Assembly: GCF_000372645.1 (NCBI RefSeq)
Contig: NZ_APMP01000012.1
Coordinates: 34,693-98,692 of the forward strand
Length of the DNA: 64,000 bases
Origin: Caulobacter vibrioides OR37
Lineage (GTDB): Bacteria; Pseudomonadota; Alphaproteobacteria; Caulobacterales; Caulobacteraceae
Direction of reading: 5' to 3'
A program made the position numbers and the translations under genes. This document shows positions 17,961 to 26,479 of the stretch, in pieces (position 1 is the first letter of the stretch; each line of letters starts with the position of its first letter). The notes beneath the pieces were generated by a model. That model worked only from the letters and a program-made list of their open reading frames with translations, was not told the origin of the DNA and did not search any database.

Positions 17961-17997
17961 CGCGCCGGTTCCGAAATGCTCGGAGCCGGCGCGTTTT
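17961..17997 (+). terminator. Rho-independent terminator after the KGG gene
   Basis: CGCGCCGG at 17961-17968 pairs with CCGGCGCG ending at 17993, extended by TCCGA/TCGGA around a short loop, followed by TTTT. It separates the KGG gene from the convergent egtB-egtD fusion. Confidence 0.85.
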
Positions 17998-18016
17998 GGC
18001 GTGTCGGACGCCGCCG

Positions 18017-20179
18017 TCAGGCGGTCAGGGCGTAGATCGCGAATTCGGGTTGAGGGCTGACCCAGCGTTGGGACACGGTCCAGCCGGCCCGCGCGGCGAT
18101 CGCCTCGAAGGCCTCCGCGGGATACTTGTGCGAGTTCTCGGTGTGGATCGTCTCCCCCGCCGCGAACCGGAAGCCGTGGTCGCCGACCATCACGATCTGG
18201 TCGCGCAGGCTCTCAAGATGCATCTCGATCCGGCTGTCCGCCGCGTTCCACACCGCCTTGTGAGCGAAGGCGGCCGGATCGAACGTGCCGCTCAGCTCGC
18301 GATTGATGTGGACCAGGATATTGCGATTGAACGCCGCCGTGACGCCCTGGGCGTCGTCATAGGCCGGGATCAGCACGGCGGGGTCCTTGGCGACGTCGAC
18401 GCCGACGATGAACAGCGCGCCCTCCCCCAGCAACGCCTTGGCCTGGCGCAAGAGCGCCTCGGCCTCGGCCGGCGCGAAATTGCCGATCGTCGAGCCGGGG
18501 AAGAAGCCCACCGGCGTGCGCCCCTTGGCGCCGTCGGGCAGACGCATGGCCTTGGTGAAGTCGTCGACCAGGGGCGTGACGGCCAGGTCCGGATAGGCCT
18601 TGCGAAGGCTGGCGGCGGCATCCTCGAGCGCGCTGGGGCTGATGTCGATCGGCGCATAGACGGCGATATTCGGCGCCGCGTCCAGCAGGATGCGGGTCTT
18701 GGTGCTGGCCCCGCTGCCGAACTCGACCAGCGCCGCGCCGCTCGGGATGCGCGCGGCGATCTCCGGCGCGATCCGGCGCAGCAACGCCGTTTCGGTTCGG
18801 GTCAGATAGTACTCCGGGAGGTCGCAGATCGCCTCGAACAGGCGCGAGCCCTCGGCGTCGTAGAAATACTTGGCCGACAGGGTCTTGGGCTGGGCCGACA
18901 GACCCGCGATGACGTCCTTCAGGAAAGTGTTTTCCGGGGTCACCTCGGTGAGGCGATCGTCGTCGGCGAGACGCAGGCCCGCGAACATCCAGCGGCTGCC
19001 CGGATGGAAGAAGTTGCGATAGGTCGCTCGCGAATGGCCCGGCGGCGTGGCTTCGCAGCTCCCCCGCAGCACCATCTGGCTGACCATGAACTTGCCGTTG
19101 TACTCGCCCAGCGCGCCGGGACTGGGCCTGAAGCCGGGATAGGCCGAATAGGCGCTGGCGGTCCACTGCCAAGCCGCGCCGCACACCTGCCGAAGGGACG
19201 CGCTTCCGCTGGCGGTCACGGCGGCTTCCCACTCGGCCTCGGTCGGCAGGCGGCGCCCGGCCCAGGCGGCGTAGGCGGCGGCCTCGTAATAGCTGACATG
19301 GACGACCGGCGCGTTCGGATCGACCGGATGGCGACCGCGCAGGGTCATGGTCGTCCAGGTCCCGTCCGCCTCGCGCCGCCAGTAGCCAGGCGCTTCCCAG
19401 CCCTCGGCCTTCACCGTCGCCCAGCCTTCGGAAAGCCACAGATCGGCGCGGCCATAGCCGCCCGCCTCGATGAAGGCCATCCACTCGCCATTGGTCACCA
19501 GACGGTCTGAAAGGCGAAACGGCGCGACATAGGTCTTGTGGCGCGGACGCTCGTTGTCGAAGGCGAAACCCTCCTCCCCCGCCCCGATCTCCACCAAGCC
19601 GCCGGCGAACCGGTGAAAACGCTGCGGCCCCGCGTCGACGCGCGCCGAAGGCGCGCCCGGCTGATAGGCCGGGCTCAGCGGCGACTGGGCGAAGAGGTGC
19701 AGGATATCCATCAGGATCAGCTCCTGGTGCTGCTCCTCGTGGTTCAGACCCAGTTCCACCCGCTCGCGGATTTCCTCGGTCAGCGATCCCTTGAGCACGC
19801 GCGCCATGGCCGCGTCGACATGGGCGCGATAAGCGCCGACCGTCTGAGCCGAGGGCCGGGTCAGAAGGCCGCGCTGGGGGCGCGGCTGCCGAGGTCCGGC
19901 CGCCTCGTAGTACGAGTTGAACAGATAGCCGAACGCCTGGTCATAGGGCGCGTAGCCGGGCAAGAACGGCGTCAGGACGAAGGTTTCGAAAAACCAGGTC
20001 GTATGGCCGCGATGCCACTTGGTCGGGCTGGCGTCGGGCATGGACTGCGCCGACTGGTCCTCCGGCGAGAGCGGCCCAGCCAGCGACTCGGTGCGCCAAC
20101 GGGTCCGGCGATAGCGCTCCAGAAGGGCGTCGCCCGAAATGTCGGCCTCGTCCAGGGCGGGCAGGTCGTCCGGGGTCAT
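18017..20179 (-). CDS. EgtB-EgtD fusion: ergothioneine sulfoxide synthase plus histidine methyltransferase
   Basis: Single 720-residue protein predicted to make hercynine and join it to a thiol donor in ergothioneine synthesis. Residues 1 to about 411 are EgtB: a DinB-like domain with KWHRGHTTWFFE and the iron site HEEQHQE (HX3HXE), then an FGE-sulfatase domain (RLVTNGEWMAFI, GRRLPTEAEWEAA, MVLRGSCEATPPGHSRATYR). Residues about 412-720 are EgtD: SAKYFYDAEGSRLFEAI, LPEYYLTRTE, SAM motif LVEFGSGASTKTRIL, GFFPGSTIGNF and IHTENSHKY. ATG 20179 has CAGGAGAG six nt upstream. The two enzymes are normally separate genes in bacteria; fungal Egt1 is fused in the opposite order. No frameshift or internal stop is seen at the junction. 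Confidence 0.92.
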   Translation of the reverse strand: MTPDDLPALDEADISGDALLERYRRTRWRTESLAGPLSPEDQSAQSMPDASPTKWHRGHTTWFFETFVLTPFLPGYAPYDQAFGYLFNSYYEAAGPRQPRPQRGLLTRPSAQTVGAYRAHVDAAMARVLKGSLTEEIRERVELGLNHEEQHQELILMDILHLFAQSPLSPAYQPGAPSARVDAGPQRFHRFAGGLVEIGAGEEGFAFDNERPRHKTYVAPFRLSDRLVTNGEWMAFIEAGGYGRADLWLSEGWATVKAEGWEAPGYWRREADGTWTTMTLRGRHPVDPNAPVVHVSYYEAAAYAAWAGRRLPTEAEWEAAVTASGSASLRQVCGAAWQWTASAYSAYPGFRPSPGALGEYNGKFMVSQMVLRGSCEATPPGHSRATYRNFFHPGSRWMFAGLRLADDDRLTEVTPENTFLKDVIAGLSAQPKTLSAKYFYDAEGSRLFEAICDLPEYYLTRTETALLRRIAPEIAARIPSGAALVEFGSGASTKTRILLDAAPNIAVYAPIDISPSALEDAAASLRKAYPDLAVTPLVDDFTKAMRLPDGAKGRTPVGFFPGSTIGNFAPAEAEALLRQAKALLGEGALFIVGVDVAKDPAVLIPAYDDAQGVTAAFNRNILVHINRELSGTFDPAAFAHKAVWNAADSRIEMHLESLRDQIVMVGDHGFRFAAGETIHTENSHKYPAEAFEAIAARAGWTVSQRWVSPQPEFAIYALTA

Positions 20180-20488
20180 GAGCTCTCCTGTGGGGCTCGC
20201 GGCCCGAGCGACGACAACGTTCCCGGAACCTCGGTGTTCCTCTTGCCTTAGGCAAGACGCCATGGCGCGTCCTGCTGCCAGCGGCTGTCAGGAGTTGGCG
20301 GCCAAGATCCGCCGCCACCGCCCGACACATTTTGGCCTCAATTTTTCAGCCGCGCATGGAGGGTCCCCGCTTCCGAGAGCGTCTCTCTTACGGAGGACGT
20401 CGGCCAGCCCCTTACGGGTCGACGCGCCTGCCGGTCGGGGAATTGAGCAGCCTCGACCGGCGCCATTCCCCCTCGAATTTTCGCGAAA
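20180..20488. other. 309-bp non-coding region upstream of egtB-egtD
   Basis: Between the start of the egt fusion and the end of the TetR gene. It holds the dyad described separately at 20242-20256, a second dyad GGAAC-N6-GTTCC (20225-20240), and a hairpin GCCGGTCG/CGACCGGC (20430-20461) that could terminate the TetR transcript though it lacks a T run. No convincing ORF is seen. Confidence 0.6.
20242..20256. promoter_or_regulatory. Dyad CTTGCC-TTA-GGCAAG, possible LysR-type operator
   Basis: Perfect 6-bp arms around a 3-nt spacer, containing a T-N11-A core typical of LysR-type regulator boxes, 62 bp upstream of the egtB-egtD start. Another imperfect dyad lies immediately upstream (20225-20240). 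No LysR gene is in the window, so the regulator is unknown. Confidence 0.4.
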
Positions 20489-21118
20489 TCAAGCGTTTGG
20501 TTCGTCCAGCAGGCCCGAGATCACGAGCCGCAACACCTCGGTCGCGCGCTTGGGCGACAAGGCCTGTTCGCGACGCAGGCGGCTCCAGGCCTCGAAGCTG
20601 AGCATCAGATCTATCGCCTCGAAGCGAACCTTGTCCTTGGCCAGCTCGGGCGGCAGTTGTCCGCGCAGGATGTCGCGCGACACGCGCACCATGCGCTCGC
20701 TGTCGGCCACAAGGGCCGGCGACTGGTGGCGATGCACCTCGGACGCCCGCTTGAAAGCGGCGATCTTCTCGTAGGCCCACCCGCGCCGCTCGACCAGTTC
20801 CAGCACGCGCTCTCGCGGAGTCCCGCCCTTGAACGGCGTCTCGACCAAAGCCATCAGCTCCGAGGAGATCACTGCCGACATCTCGCGATAGAGGCTGTCC
20901 AGGTCGCTGAAGTGGCGGAACACCGTGCGCAGACCGACATCGGCGCGGGCCGCGACCAACTCCGCCGACGGCGAGACATCGCCTTCCCGCACAAGGTCCA
21001 GCATGGCCTGCACGATGCGGGCGCGACTGTCCTGCGACCGCCGCCGACGGCCATCGGCGGCGGGCTCCTCGACGCCGGTCTCGCTGGGGGGGCCAAGATA
21101 ACGCACGGCGGAGCTCAC
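20489..21118 (-). CDS. TetR-family transcriptional regulator
   Basis: 209-residue regulator. The HTH includes RARIVQAMLDLVREGDVSPS and ADVGLRTVFRHFSDLDSLY. The remainder is an all-helical ligand domain (FEAWSRLRREQALSPKRAT). It lies 58 bp downstream of the MBL hydrolase gene in the same direction, so both are probably transcribed from the promoter at about 22.3 kb that carries a perfect dyad. I therefore infer that it is autoregulated and controls the divergent dehalogenase genes. The start at 21118 is not confirmed by a strong ribosome site. Confidence 0.85.
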   Translation of the reverse strand: MSSAVRYLGPPSETGVEEPAADGRRRRSQDSRARIVQAMLDLVREGDVSPSAELVAARADVGLRTVFRHFSDLDSLYREMSAVISSELMALVETPFKGGTPRERVLELVERRGWAYEKIAAFKRASEVHRHQSPALVADSERMVRVSRDILRGQLPPELAKDKVRFEAIDLMLSFEAWSRLRREQALSPKRATEVLRLVISGLLDEPNA

Positions 21119-21176
21119 GACCTGGATTCTCCTTGTTTCCGTCCGTGCTTAGACCGAGCGCCGCCGCGCGGCTACA

Positions 21177-22274
21177 TCAGAACTTGAAGAGGTTCAGACG
21201 GTTGGACCAACGGATCTCCTTCGACCCCGCCGGCAGCGAGGCGAAGTCCCCGTCGTGGCCCACCTTGATCGGCCCGCCGAAGATCGCGCGCGACCGGCCC
21301 AGGAACGGCCCTTCCAGCGCCCGCGTCGGCAGCGGCGGGATGATGTGGTAGAAAAGGACCTCGCGCGCGCCCGCTTCCTTCGCCTCGCGCGCCGCGACCT
21401 CGGGCGCGGTGTGATAGCTCAGGATGTCATGGAAGATGTGGGCGTAGTTGGAGCGCCCGCCCTCCATCGCCACCTCCCGCTGGACGGCCACTAGGTTCGG
21501 GGCCAGACCCTCGTGGACCAGCAGGTCGACGCCCTTGGCCGCGCGAACAAGCCGTTCGGAGGGACCGGTGTCGCCGCTGATCACGACGCTGCGGCCCTTG
21601 TAGTCGAAGCGATAGCCCACCGCGCCCTCGACCGGATGATGCTGGACGGGAAAGGCCCAGACCTTCAGCCCCGGCTTCTCCAGCACCAGAACGTCGGGAC
21701 CATTGGGATCGGCCGTGAACGGATGCGGCGCGCCGCCAAAGCCCGACGGCGGCACGACGCTCTCGCCATGGTGCGCGATGCGATAGCCGCGATCCAGCGT
21801 ATAGGCGGTCTCGAACCCCTGGACGACCTGATCCAGGCCTTGGGGCCCATAGATCGGCAGCGGAGCCTTGGCCGCGCCGCCAGCCCAGTGCTGCAGCATC
21901 AGCTCGCCCAGATCGCCGATGTGATCGGAGTGGTAGTGGGTGATGAACGCCGCCTGCAGCCGCGGGGGCGGAAGGTTCATGATCAGCAGGTTGCGGGTCG
22001 AGCCGGACCCGGAATCGACGACGAACAGGTCCTTGCCCGCCAGCACCACGACACAGGGCCCCGCCCGTCCCGGGTCCGCCATCGGCGCGCCCGAGCCGCA
22101 GAGGCCCACGTGCAGACCATCCGGCAGCTGGGCCAGCGGGTCGCTGGCGAGGATCTGCTTGTAGGCCTGACGCATGGTGGCTTCAGCCAGACGCTCGCGG
22201 AACAGCCAGGCGCCGCCCAGTCCCAGCAGCGCCACGGCCGCCGCCGCGCCCAATCCGATCCATAGTTTCCGCAC
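21177..22274 (-). CDS. Membrane-anchored MBL-fold hydrolase (RNase Z/arylsulfatase-like)
   Basis: 365-residue metallo-beta-lactamase-fold protein with an N-terminal hydrophobic anchor or signal (residues 5-25). Metal motif [23 protein letters not shown] before it, VISGDTGPS and YHIIPPLP after it resemble the AtsA/ElaC-like branch found in lactonases and type II arylsulfatases. It is first in a likely operon with the TetR gene and divergent from a haloalkane dehalogenase. Hydrolysis of an ester, lactone or sulfate ester in the periplasm is plausible but not proven. Confidence 0.82.
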   Translation of the reverse strand: MRKLWIGLGAAAAVALLGLGGAWLFRERLAEATMRQAYKQILASDPLAQLPDGLHVGLCGSGAPMADPGRAGPCVVVLAGKDLFVVDSGSGSTRNLLIMNLPPPRLQAAFITHYHSDHIGDLGELMLQHWAGGAAKAPLPIYGPQGLDQVVQGFETAYTLDRGYRIAHHGESVVPPSGFGGAPHPFTADPNGPDVLVLEKPGLKVWAFPVQHHPVEGAVGYRFDYKGRSVVISGDTGPSERLVRAAKGVDLLVHEGLAPNLVAVQREVAMEGGRSNYAHIFHDILSYHTAPEVAAREAKEAGAREVLFYHIIPPLPTRALEGPFLGRSRAIFGGPIKVGHDGDFASLPAGSKEIRWSNRLNLFKF

Positions 22275-22304
22275 GACCGCCTCCCGTCTTGACCACGAGC
22301 AGCT

Positions 22305-22321
22305 ATAATGACACTCATTAT
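22305..22321. promoter_or_regulatory. Perfect 17-bp dyad operator between MBL hydrolase and dehalogenase
   Basis: ATAATGA-CAC-TCATTAT: 7-bp perfect arms in the divergent promoter region. A TTGATA (minus strand, 22332-22327) with CATTAT 16 bp further on would place the leftward promoter across the dyad. A related sequence (13 of 17 positions) occurs at 26420-26436 in the sulfatase/isomerase promoter. TetR repressors bind dyads of this size; the co-transcribed TetR gene (20489-21118) is the natural candidate. Confidence 0.6.
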
Positions 22322-22360
22322 GCCAATATCAACAGTCGTAACGAACCACGGGAGAACGCC

Positions 22361-23281
22361 ATGGACGTGCTGCGCACGCCGGACGAGCGGTTTGAGAATC
22401 TTGCCGGCTGGCCCTACGCGCCGCGCTACACTCAGGTGCGCGACGCGGACGGAACCGAGCTGCGGATCCACCATGTCGATGAAGGTCCGCGCGATCAGCG
22501 GCCGATCCTGCTGATGCATGGCGAGCCGTCGTGGGCCTATCTGTATCGTCAGGTGATCGCCGACCTGACGGCGCGCGGCCGACGGGCCGTCGCCCCGGAC
22601 CTGGTCGGCTTCGGGCGCTCCGACAAGCCCGCCGCCCGCGCCGACTATACCTTCGAGCGCCACGTGGCCTGGATGAGCGCCTGGCTGGTCCAGAACGATC
22701 TCAAGGACATCGTCCTGTTCTGCCAGGACTGGGGCGGACTGATCGGCCTGCGCCTGGTCGCGGCCTTTCCGGAGCGCTTCGCCGCCGTCGTGGCCTCGAA
22801 CACCGGCCTGCCGATCGGGGTGGGTAAGAGCGAAGGCTTCGAGGCCTGGCTGAATTTCAGCCAGAATACGCCGGAGCTGCCGATCGGCTTCATCCTGAAC
22901 GGCGGCACGGCGCGCGAGCTCTCGGACGCCGAACGCGCCGCGTATGAGGCCCCCTTCCCCGACGAGACCTACAAGGAAGGCGCCCGGATCTTCCCCGCCC
23001 TGGTTCCGATCACCCCCGAACATCCTTCGGTGGAAGAGAACAAGGCCGCCTGGGCGGTCCTGGAACGGTTCGAAAAGCCGTTCGTCACCGCCTTCAGCGA
23101 CGCCGACCCGATCACGCGCGGCGGCGAGATGGTGTTCCAGAGCCGGGTGCCCGGCGCGCGAAACGCCGCGCACGTCACGCTGAAGGGCGGCCACTTCATC
23201 CAGGAGGACAGCCCGTCCGAAATCGCCGCCCTGCTGGACGGCTTGGTCGCCTCCCTTCCGTCCCAGGAGCCCGTCGCATGA
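22361..23281 (+). CDS. Haloalkane dehalogenase family hydrolase (HLD-I type)
   Basis: Alpha/beta hydrolase of 306 residues. Oxyanion motif [11 protein letters not shown] (residues 53-63), nucleophile Asp123 in FCQDWGG with the halide-binding Trp124, a cap-domain Trp163 (EAWLNF), catalytic acid in SDADPIT (Asp247 or Asp249) and His278 in KGGHFIQED. The acid after strand 7 and Trp-in-cap arrangement fit HLD subfamily I (DhlA/DhmA). ATG 22361 follows GGGAGA; the upstream in-frame ATG at 22289 overlaps the operator and is unlikely. It overlaps the DUF1330 gene by ATGA. Activity on halogenated substrates is predicted by residues, not shown; natural substrates of such enzymes are often unknown. Confidence 0.88.
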   Translation: MDVLRTPDERFENLAGWPYAPRYTQVRDADGTELRIHHVDEGPRDQRPILLMHGEPSWAYLYRQVIADLTARGRRAVAPDLVGFGRSDKPAARADYTFERHVAWMSAWLVQNDLKDIVLFCQDWGGLIGLRLVAAFPERFAAVVASNTGLPIGVGKSEGFEAWLNFSQNTPELPIGFILNGGTARELSDAERAAYEAPFPDETYKEGARIFPALVPITPEHPSVEENKAAWAVLERFEKPFVTAFSDADPITRGGEMVFQSRVPGARNAAHVTLKGGHFIQEDSPSEIAALLDGLVASLPSQEPVA

Positions 23282-23694
23282 ACGTTTTGAACGCTGTTTT
23301 CCCGACGCCCGAGCAATTCCAGTCGTTCTTCGGCGCCCCCGAGGATGGTCCGTTCGTCATGGTCAACCTCCTGAAGTTCAAGGAGAAGGCCGAGTACGAG
23401 GACGGGTCCGAGCCGGATCTGCCGGGGCGCGAGGCCTATAATCGCTATGGGGTCGAGGTCGCCAAGCTGGTCACGGCCCTGGGCGGCAAGATCCGCTACA
23501 GCGGCGCGGTCACGGGCTTGATGATCGGCGAGATCGAGGAGCCGTGGGACGCCGTCGCCCTGGCCGAATACCCCTCGCTGGCCGCGTTCCAGAAGATGGC
23601 CCTGTCGCCCGAGATGCACGCCATCGAACATCACCGGAAGGCGGGCCTAGCCGGGCAGTTGAACATCCGCACGAAGCCCGGCCCGGGTTTCTAG
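23278..23694 (+). CDS. DUF1330 family protein
   Basis: 138-residue soluble protein of the dimeric alpha/beta-barrel type: [13 protein letters not shown] near the start, AYNRYG, then [20 protein letters not shown], the usual DUF1330 core. Starts inside the stop of the dehalogenase gene (ATGA), so the two are coupled. Members have no settled function; some dimeric ferredoxin-like-fold relatives are small mono-oxygenases or isomerases. Co-expression with the dehalogenase suggests a shared catabolic or detoxification step (inference). Confidence 0.82.
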   Translation: MNVLNAVFPTPEQFQSFFGAPEDGPFVMVNLLKFKEKAEYEDGSEPDLPGREAYNRYGVEVAKLVTALGGKIRYSGAVTGLMIGEIEEPWDAVALAEYPSLAAFQKMALSPEMHAIEHHRKAGLAGQLNIRTKPGPGF

Positions 23695-23727
23695 GGCATC
23701 GCGCGGGGTGAGGACCGCGCGATGCCC
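23694..23727. terminator. Long hairpin between convergent genes
   Basis: 13-bp arms (23694-23706 and 23715-23727, GGGCATCGCGCGG type) with an 8-nt loop. It lies between the stops of the DUF1330 gene and the formylglycine-generating enzyme gene. No T run, so probably a bidirectional structure-only terminator. Confidence 0.65.
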
Positions 23728-23733
23728 GGCGCC

Positions 23734-24747
23734 TCACCCCTGCCGCAGCACGGTCCTGAAGCCGATATGCGAAGCCCCGCCGTCGGGCGGCCCCGGCGTA
23801 CGCGCCGCGGGGCGGTAGCGGAAGCAGAAGTCGTCCGAGCACAGGAACGACCCGCCCTTGATCACGTGCTTCGGCGTATTCGGTTCGTCGGGATCCAGCG
23901 CGCGGATTTCGGGCGGGCCGCCGGTTTCGATGACGCTGGCGGGGGCCAGTCCGGGCCGGAACCAGTCCTTTGTCCACTCCCAGACATTGCCGGCCATGTC
24001 GACCAGGCCATAGCCGTTGGGCGGGAAACAGCCGACGGGCGCGGCCTGGGCCTTGAAGCCGTCCGTCCCCAGATCCTGGGCGGGGAACACGCCCTGCCAG
24101 GTGTTGGCGCGCGGGTGGTCGGGCGTCTGGGGCTGGTCGCCCCACGTATAGCGCTTGCCGACGAGGCCGCCCCGCGCGGCGTATTCCCACTCCGCTTCGG
24201 TCGGCAGATCGCGGCCCAGCCACTTGGCGTAGGCCATGGCGTCTTCCCAGGCGATGTGGACCACCGGCCAGGCCTCGCGCCCGCGAATGCTGGAGCGCGG
24301 CCCGTCGGGATGACGCCAGTCGGCGCCCGGGATCACCCGCCACCACTGGGAAGGGTCGTCCGACCTCGCCGCCTTCGCCCCCACGAAGACCAGCGAGGCC
24401 GGGACCCTCTGGGCCGCCGGCACGCGGGCGTAGCGCGCGGGGTCGAGCGGCCGTTCGGCCACGGTGCGGTATCCCGTGGCGGCGACGAACCGCGCGAAGG
24501 CGGCGTTGGTGACTTCGGTCCGATCGATCCAGAACGGCGCGACCTTGACGGTCTCCGGAGGTCCCTCCTCGGCCCGCAGCGGGGCCGCGCCCATGGCGAA
24601 GGTTCCGCCCGGCAGGCGGACCATGCCCGCCGTGCGGTGGGCCGGGTCCGGGACCGGAACGTCCTTCAGGCAGGCCTTGGGCGTCGGCTTGCCGCAGCTC
24701 GCCAGCGCCAGAGCCACCAGGACGAAAAGCGCTCTTAGTTGTCCCAA
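23734..24747 (-). CDS. Formylglycine-generating enzyme (SUMF1 type), lipoprotein
   Basis: Oxidises the sulfatase active-site Cys to formylglycine. The FGE fold is seen in GMVRLPGGTFAMGA, IDRTEVTNAAFARFVAATGY, GRDLPTEAEWEYAARGG, and the diagnostic end KGGSFLCSDDFCFRYRPAAR with the catalytic Cys pair (Cys303 and Cys308). The N-terminus looks like a lipoprotein signal ending at LASC. The likely start is TTG 24747, overlapping the sulfatase stop by 13 bp; no ATG fits. An export signal implies periplasmic maturation, as for some Gram-negative sulfatases. The adjacent sulfatase is surely its client. Confidence 0.9.
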   Translation of the reverse strand: MGQLRALFVLVALALASCGKPTPKACLKDVPVPDPAHRTAGMVRLPGGTFAMGAAPLRAEEGPPETVKVAPFWIDRTEVTNAAFARFVAATGYRTVAERPLDPARYARVPAAQRVPASLVFVGAKAARSDDPSQWWRVIPGADWRHPDGPRSSIRGREAWPVVHIAWEDAMAYAKWLGRDLPTEAEWEYAARGGLVGKRYTWGDQPQTPDHPRANTWQGVFPAQDLGTDGFKAQAAPVGCFPPNGYGLVDMAGNVWEWTKDWFRPGLAPASVIETGGPPEIRALDPDEPNTPKHVIKGGSFLCSDDFCFRYRPAARTPGPPDGGASHIGFRTVLRQG

Positions 24748-26387
24748 TAGATGTACTCGTCGTCCTTCTTGGCCGGCTGGCCGCCCGGATGGTCGATATA
24801 GATCGCGCCCGAGAGCAGCGAGGGCCAGGAGGGCTTGGCCATCTGACTGTCCAACTGCGCCAGCGTGGCCTTCAGCTCGCGCACCTTTTCGGGGTTGGAC
24901 TTGGAGAGATCGTGGCGCTCCGTGGGGTCCGCCGACAGATCGTACAGCCAGACCCTGTTTGGCTCCTGGGCGACCTGCAGCTTCCAGCCGCCCGACAGCA
25001 CGACCTCGTAGCGGCCCGAGCGCCAGTACATGGCCTTGTGCGGGTCTCCGGTCGTCTGTCCCTTCACGAACGGGACGAGGTCGACGCCGTCGATGACCCG
25101 ATCCTTGGGCACGGGAGCGCCGGCCGCCCCGGCGGCGGTGGCGAAGATGTCCACGTGACCGACCGGGCTGCGATAGATCCCGCCCGCCGGCAATTGCCCC
25201 GGCCAGCGCAGCAGGAACGGCACGTGGATGCCGCCTTCGAAGAAGGTCGCCTTCCAGCCGCGATAGGGTTTGTTGATGTCCGGCAGCCCGATGTAGTTGG
25301 CCCCGCCGTTGTCGGACGTGAAGATCACCAGGGTGTTCTTGTCGAGGCCCTTGTCCTTCAGCGTCTGAAGCACGCGTCCGATATTGCGGTCGAGGTTGCG
25401 GACCATGGCGCCATAGACCCGCAGGCGGTGATCCTTGATCCGCGGCAGGGCGTCGTAGTCGGCCTTGGGCGCCTGCAGCGGCGTGTGCACCGCGTTGTAG
25501 GCCAGATACATGAAGAACGGCCGGTTCTTGTTCTTGTCGATCGCCGTGATCGCCTGATCCGTCAGGTAGTCGGTCATGTAGGCGTTCGGATGGAACAGCT
25601 TGGAGCCGTTGTACTGCACCGCATAGGGCAGCGCGCCCCACAGGAACTTGTCGATCGGGTCGAAGTCCTGACGCGACTCCTCGACCGAGGGATCGCCGGC
25701 CGGGGCGAACAGCGAGGCGCCCGCCATGAAGCCCAGGCTCTCGTCGAAGCCCTGATCCTCGGGCCGCGAGCCCTTGACCCCGCCCAGGTGCCACTTGCCC
25801 AGGTGAATGGTGTGATAGCCGCGCGGCTTCAGCGCCTCGGCGATGGTGATCTCGGTCGAGGGCACGGCCTCGCTGCTGTCGTCCCGGGGCGCGTTCTTCA
25901 CCTCGGCGGCGTTGAAACGCGAGGGATGCAGCGGATCGCCCGCGTGGCCGCCGACGACGCGGGAGAAGGCCACCGGCGTGGGCGTGAACTCGAAGCCGAA
26001 CCGGGTGGCGTAGCGGCCGGTCATGATCGCCGCCCGCGACGGCGCGCAGGTGGCGTTGCCCGCATAGCCGTTGGCGAAGGTCACCCCGTCATGGGCGATG
26101 GAATCGATATTGGGCGTGGGCACGGCGCCATTGGCGACGCCCCCGCCGTTCAGGGTGATGTCATTGTAGCCGAGGTCGTCGGCCAGGATGAACACGACGT
26201 TCGGCGGCCGCTCGCCCGTCGGCGCCTCGCTGGGCCCCTGCGCCCAGGCCACCGGGTGGTAGGCCTCGATCTTCGGCTGCTTGGCCCGCGCGGCCAGAAT
26301 GATCAGGTCAAAGCGGAAGTGCCAAAGGGCGGCGCCCGCCGCGACCAGAACGGCGACCGCCGCCAAGGCTATTTTCCAACCCTTCAT
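24735..26387 (-). CDS. Cys-type arylsulfatase, membrane-anchored/exported
   Basis: 550-residue type I sulfatase. The maturation motif CAPSRAAIMTGR starts at Cys114 and is preceded by metal ligands Asp70/Asp71 in ILADDLGYND; GKWHLG and FTSDNGGANY follow. N-terminal hydrophobic segment at residues 5-25 gives export or anchoring. ATG 26387 has GGGAGG close upstream. It is followed by its FGE gene with overlap, and shares a divergent promoter region with the tandem isomerase-like gene; an operator-like dyad lies at 26420. Organic sulfate ester hydrolysis; the precise substrate is unknown. Confidence 0.92.
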   Translation of the reverse strand: MKGWKIALAAVAVLVAAGAALWHFRFDLIILAARAKQPKIEAYHPVAWAQGPSEAPTGERPPNVVFILADDLGYNDITLNGGGVANGAVPTPNIDSIAHDGVTFANGYAGNATCAPSRAAIMTGRYATRFGFEFTPTPVAFSRVVGGHAGDPLHPSRFNAAEVKNAPRDDSSEAVPSTEITIAEALKPRGYHTIHLGKWHLGGVKGSRPEDQGFDESLGFMAGASLFAPAGDPSVEESRQDFDPIDKFLWGALPYAVQYNGSKLFHPNAYMTDYLTDQAITAIDKNKNRPFFMYLAYNAVHTPLQAPKADYDALPRIKDHRLRVYGAMVRNLDRNIGRVLQTLKDKGLDKNTLVIFTSDNGGANYIGLPDINKPYRGWKATFFEGGIHVPFLLRWPGQLPAGGIYRSPVGHVDIFATAAGAAGAPVPKDRVIDGVDLVPFVKGQTTGDPHKAMYWRSGRYEVVLSGGWKLQVAQEPNRVWLYDLSADPTERHDLSKSNPEKVRELKATLAQLDSQMAKPSWPSLLSGAIYIDHPGGQPAKKDDEYIYWDN

Positions 26388-26419
26388 CGGGGCCTCCCCT
26401 CGTTGTCGACGCGAAGCAT

Positions 26420-26436
26420 ATATTGACATTCATCGT
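26420..26436. promoter_or_regulatory. Degenerate copy of the 22305 dyad in the sulfatase promoter
   Basis: ATATTGACATTCATCGT matches 13 of 17 positions of the dyad at 22305-22321, including the central TGACA-TCAT core. It lies 33 bp upstream of the sulfatase start and 44 bp upstream of the divergent gene's GTG. A further inverted repeat ATGTC-N8-GACAT follows at about 26445-26462. Confidence 0.4.
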
Positions 26437-26479
26437 GCCGCTAGATGTCATCCGCACGACATTTCGGAGGCAACATATC

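Noticed and set aside
22289..22309. TTGACC...TATAAT promoter for the dehalogenase
   Set aside because: The spacing of 9 bp is far too short for a sigma-70 type promoter.
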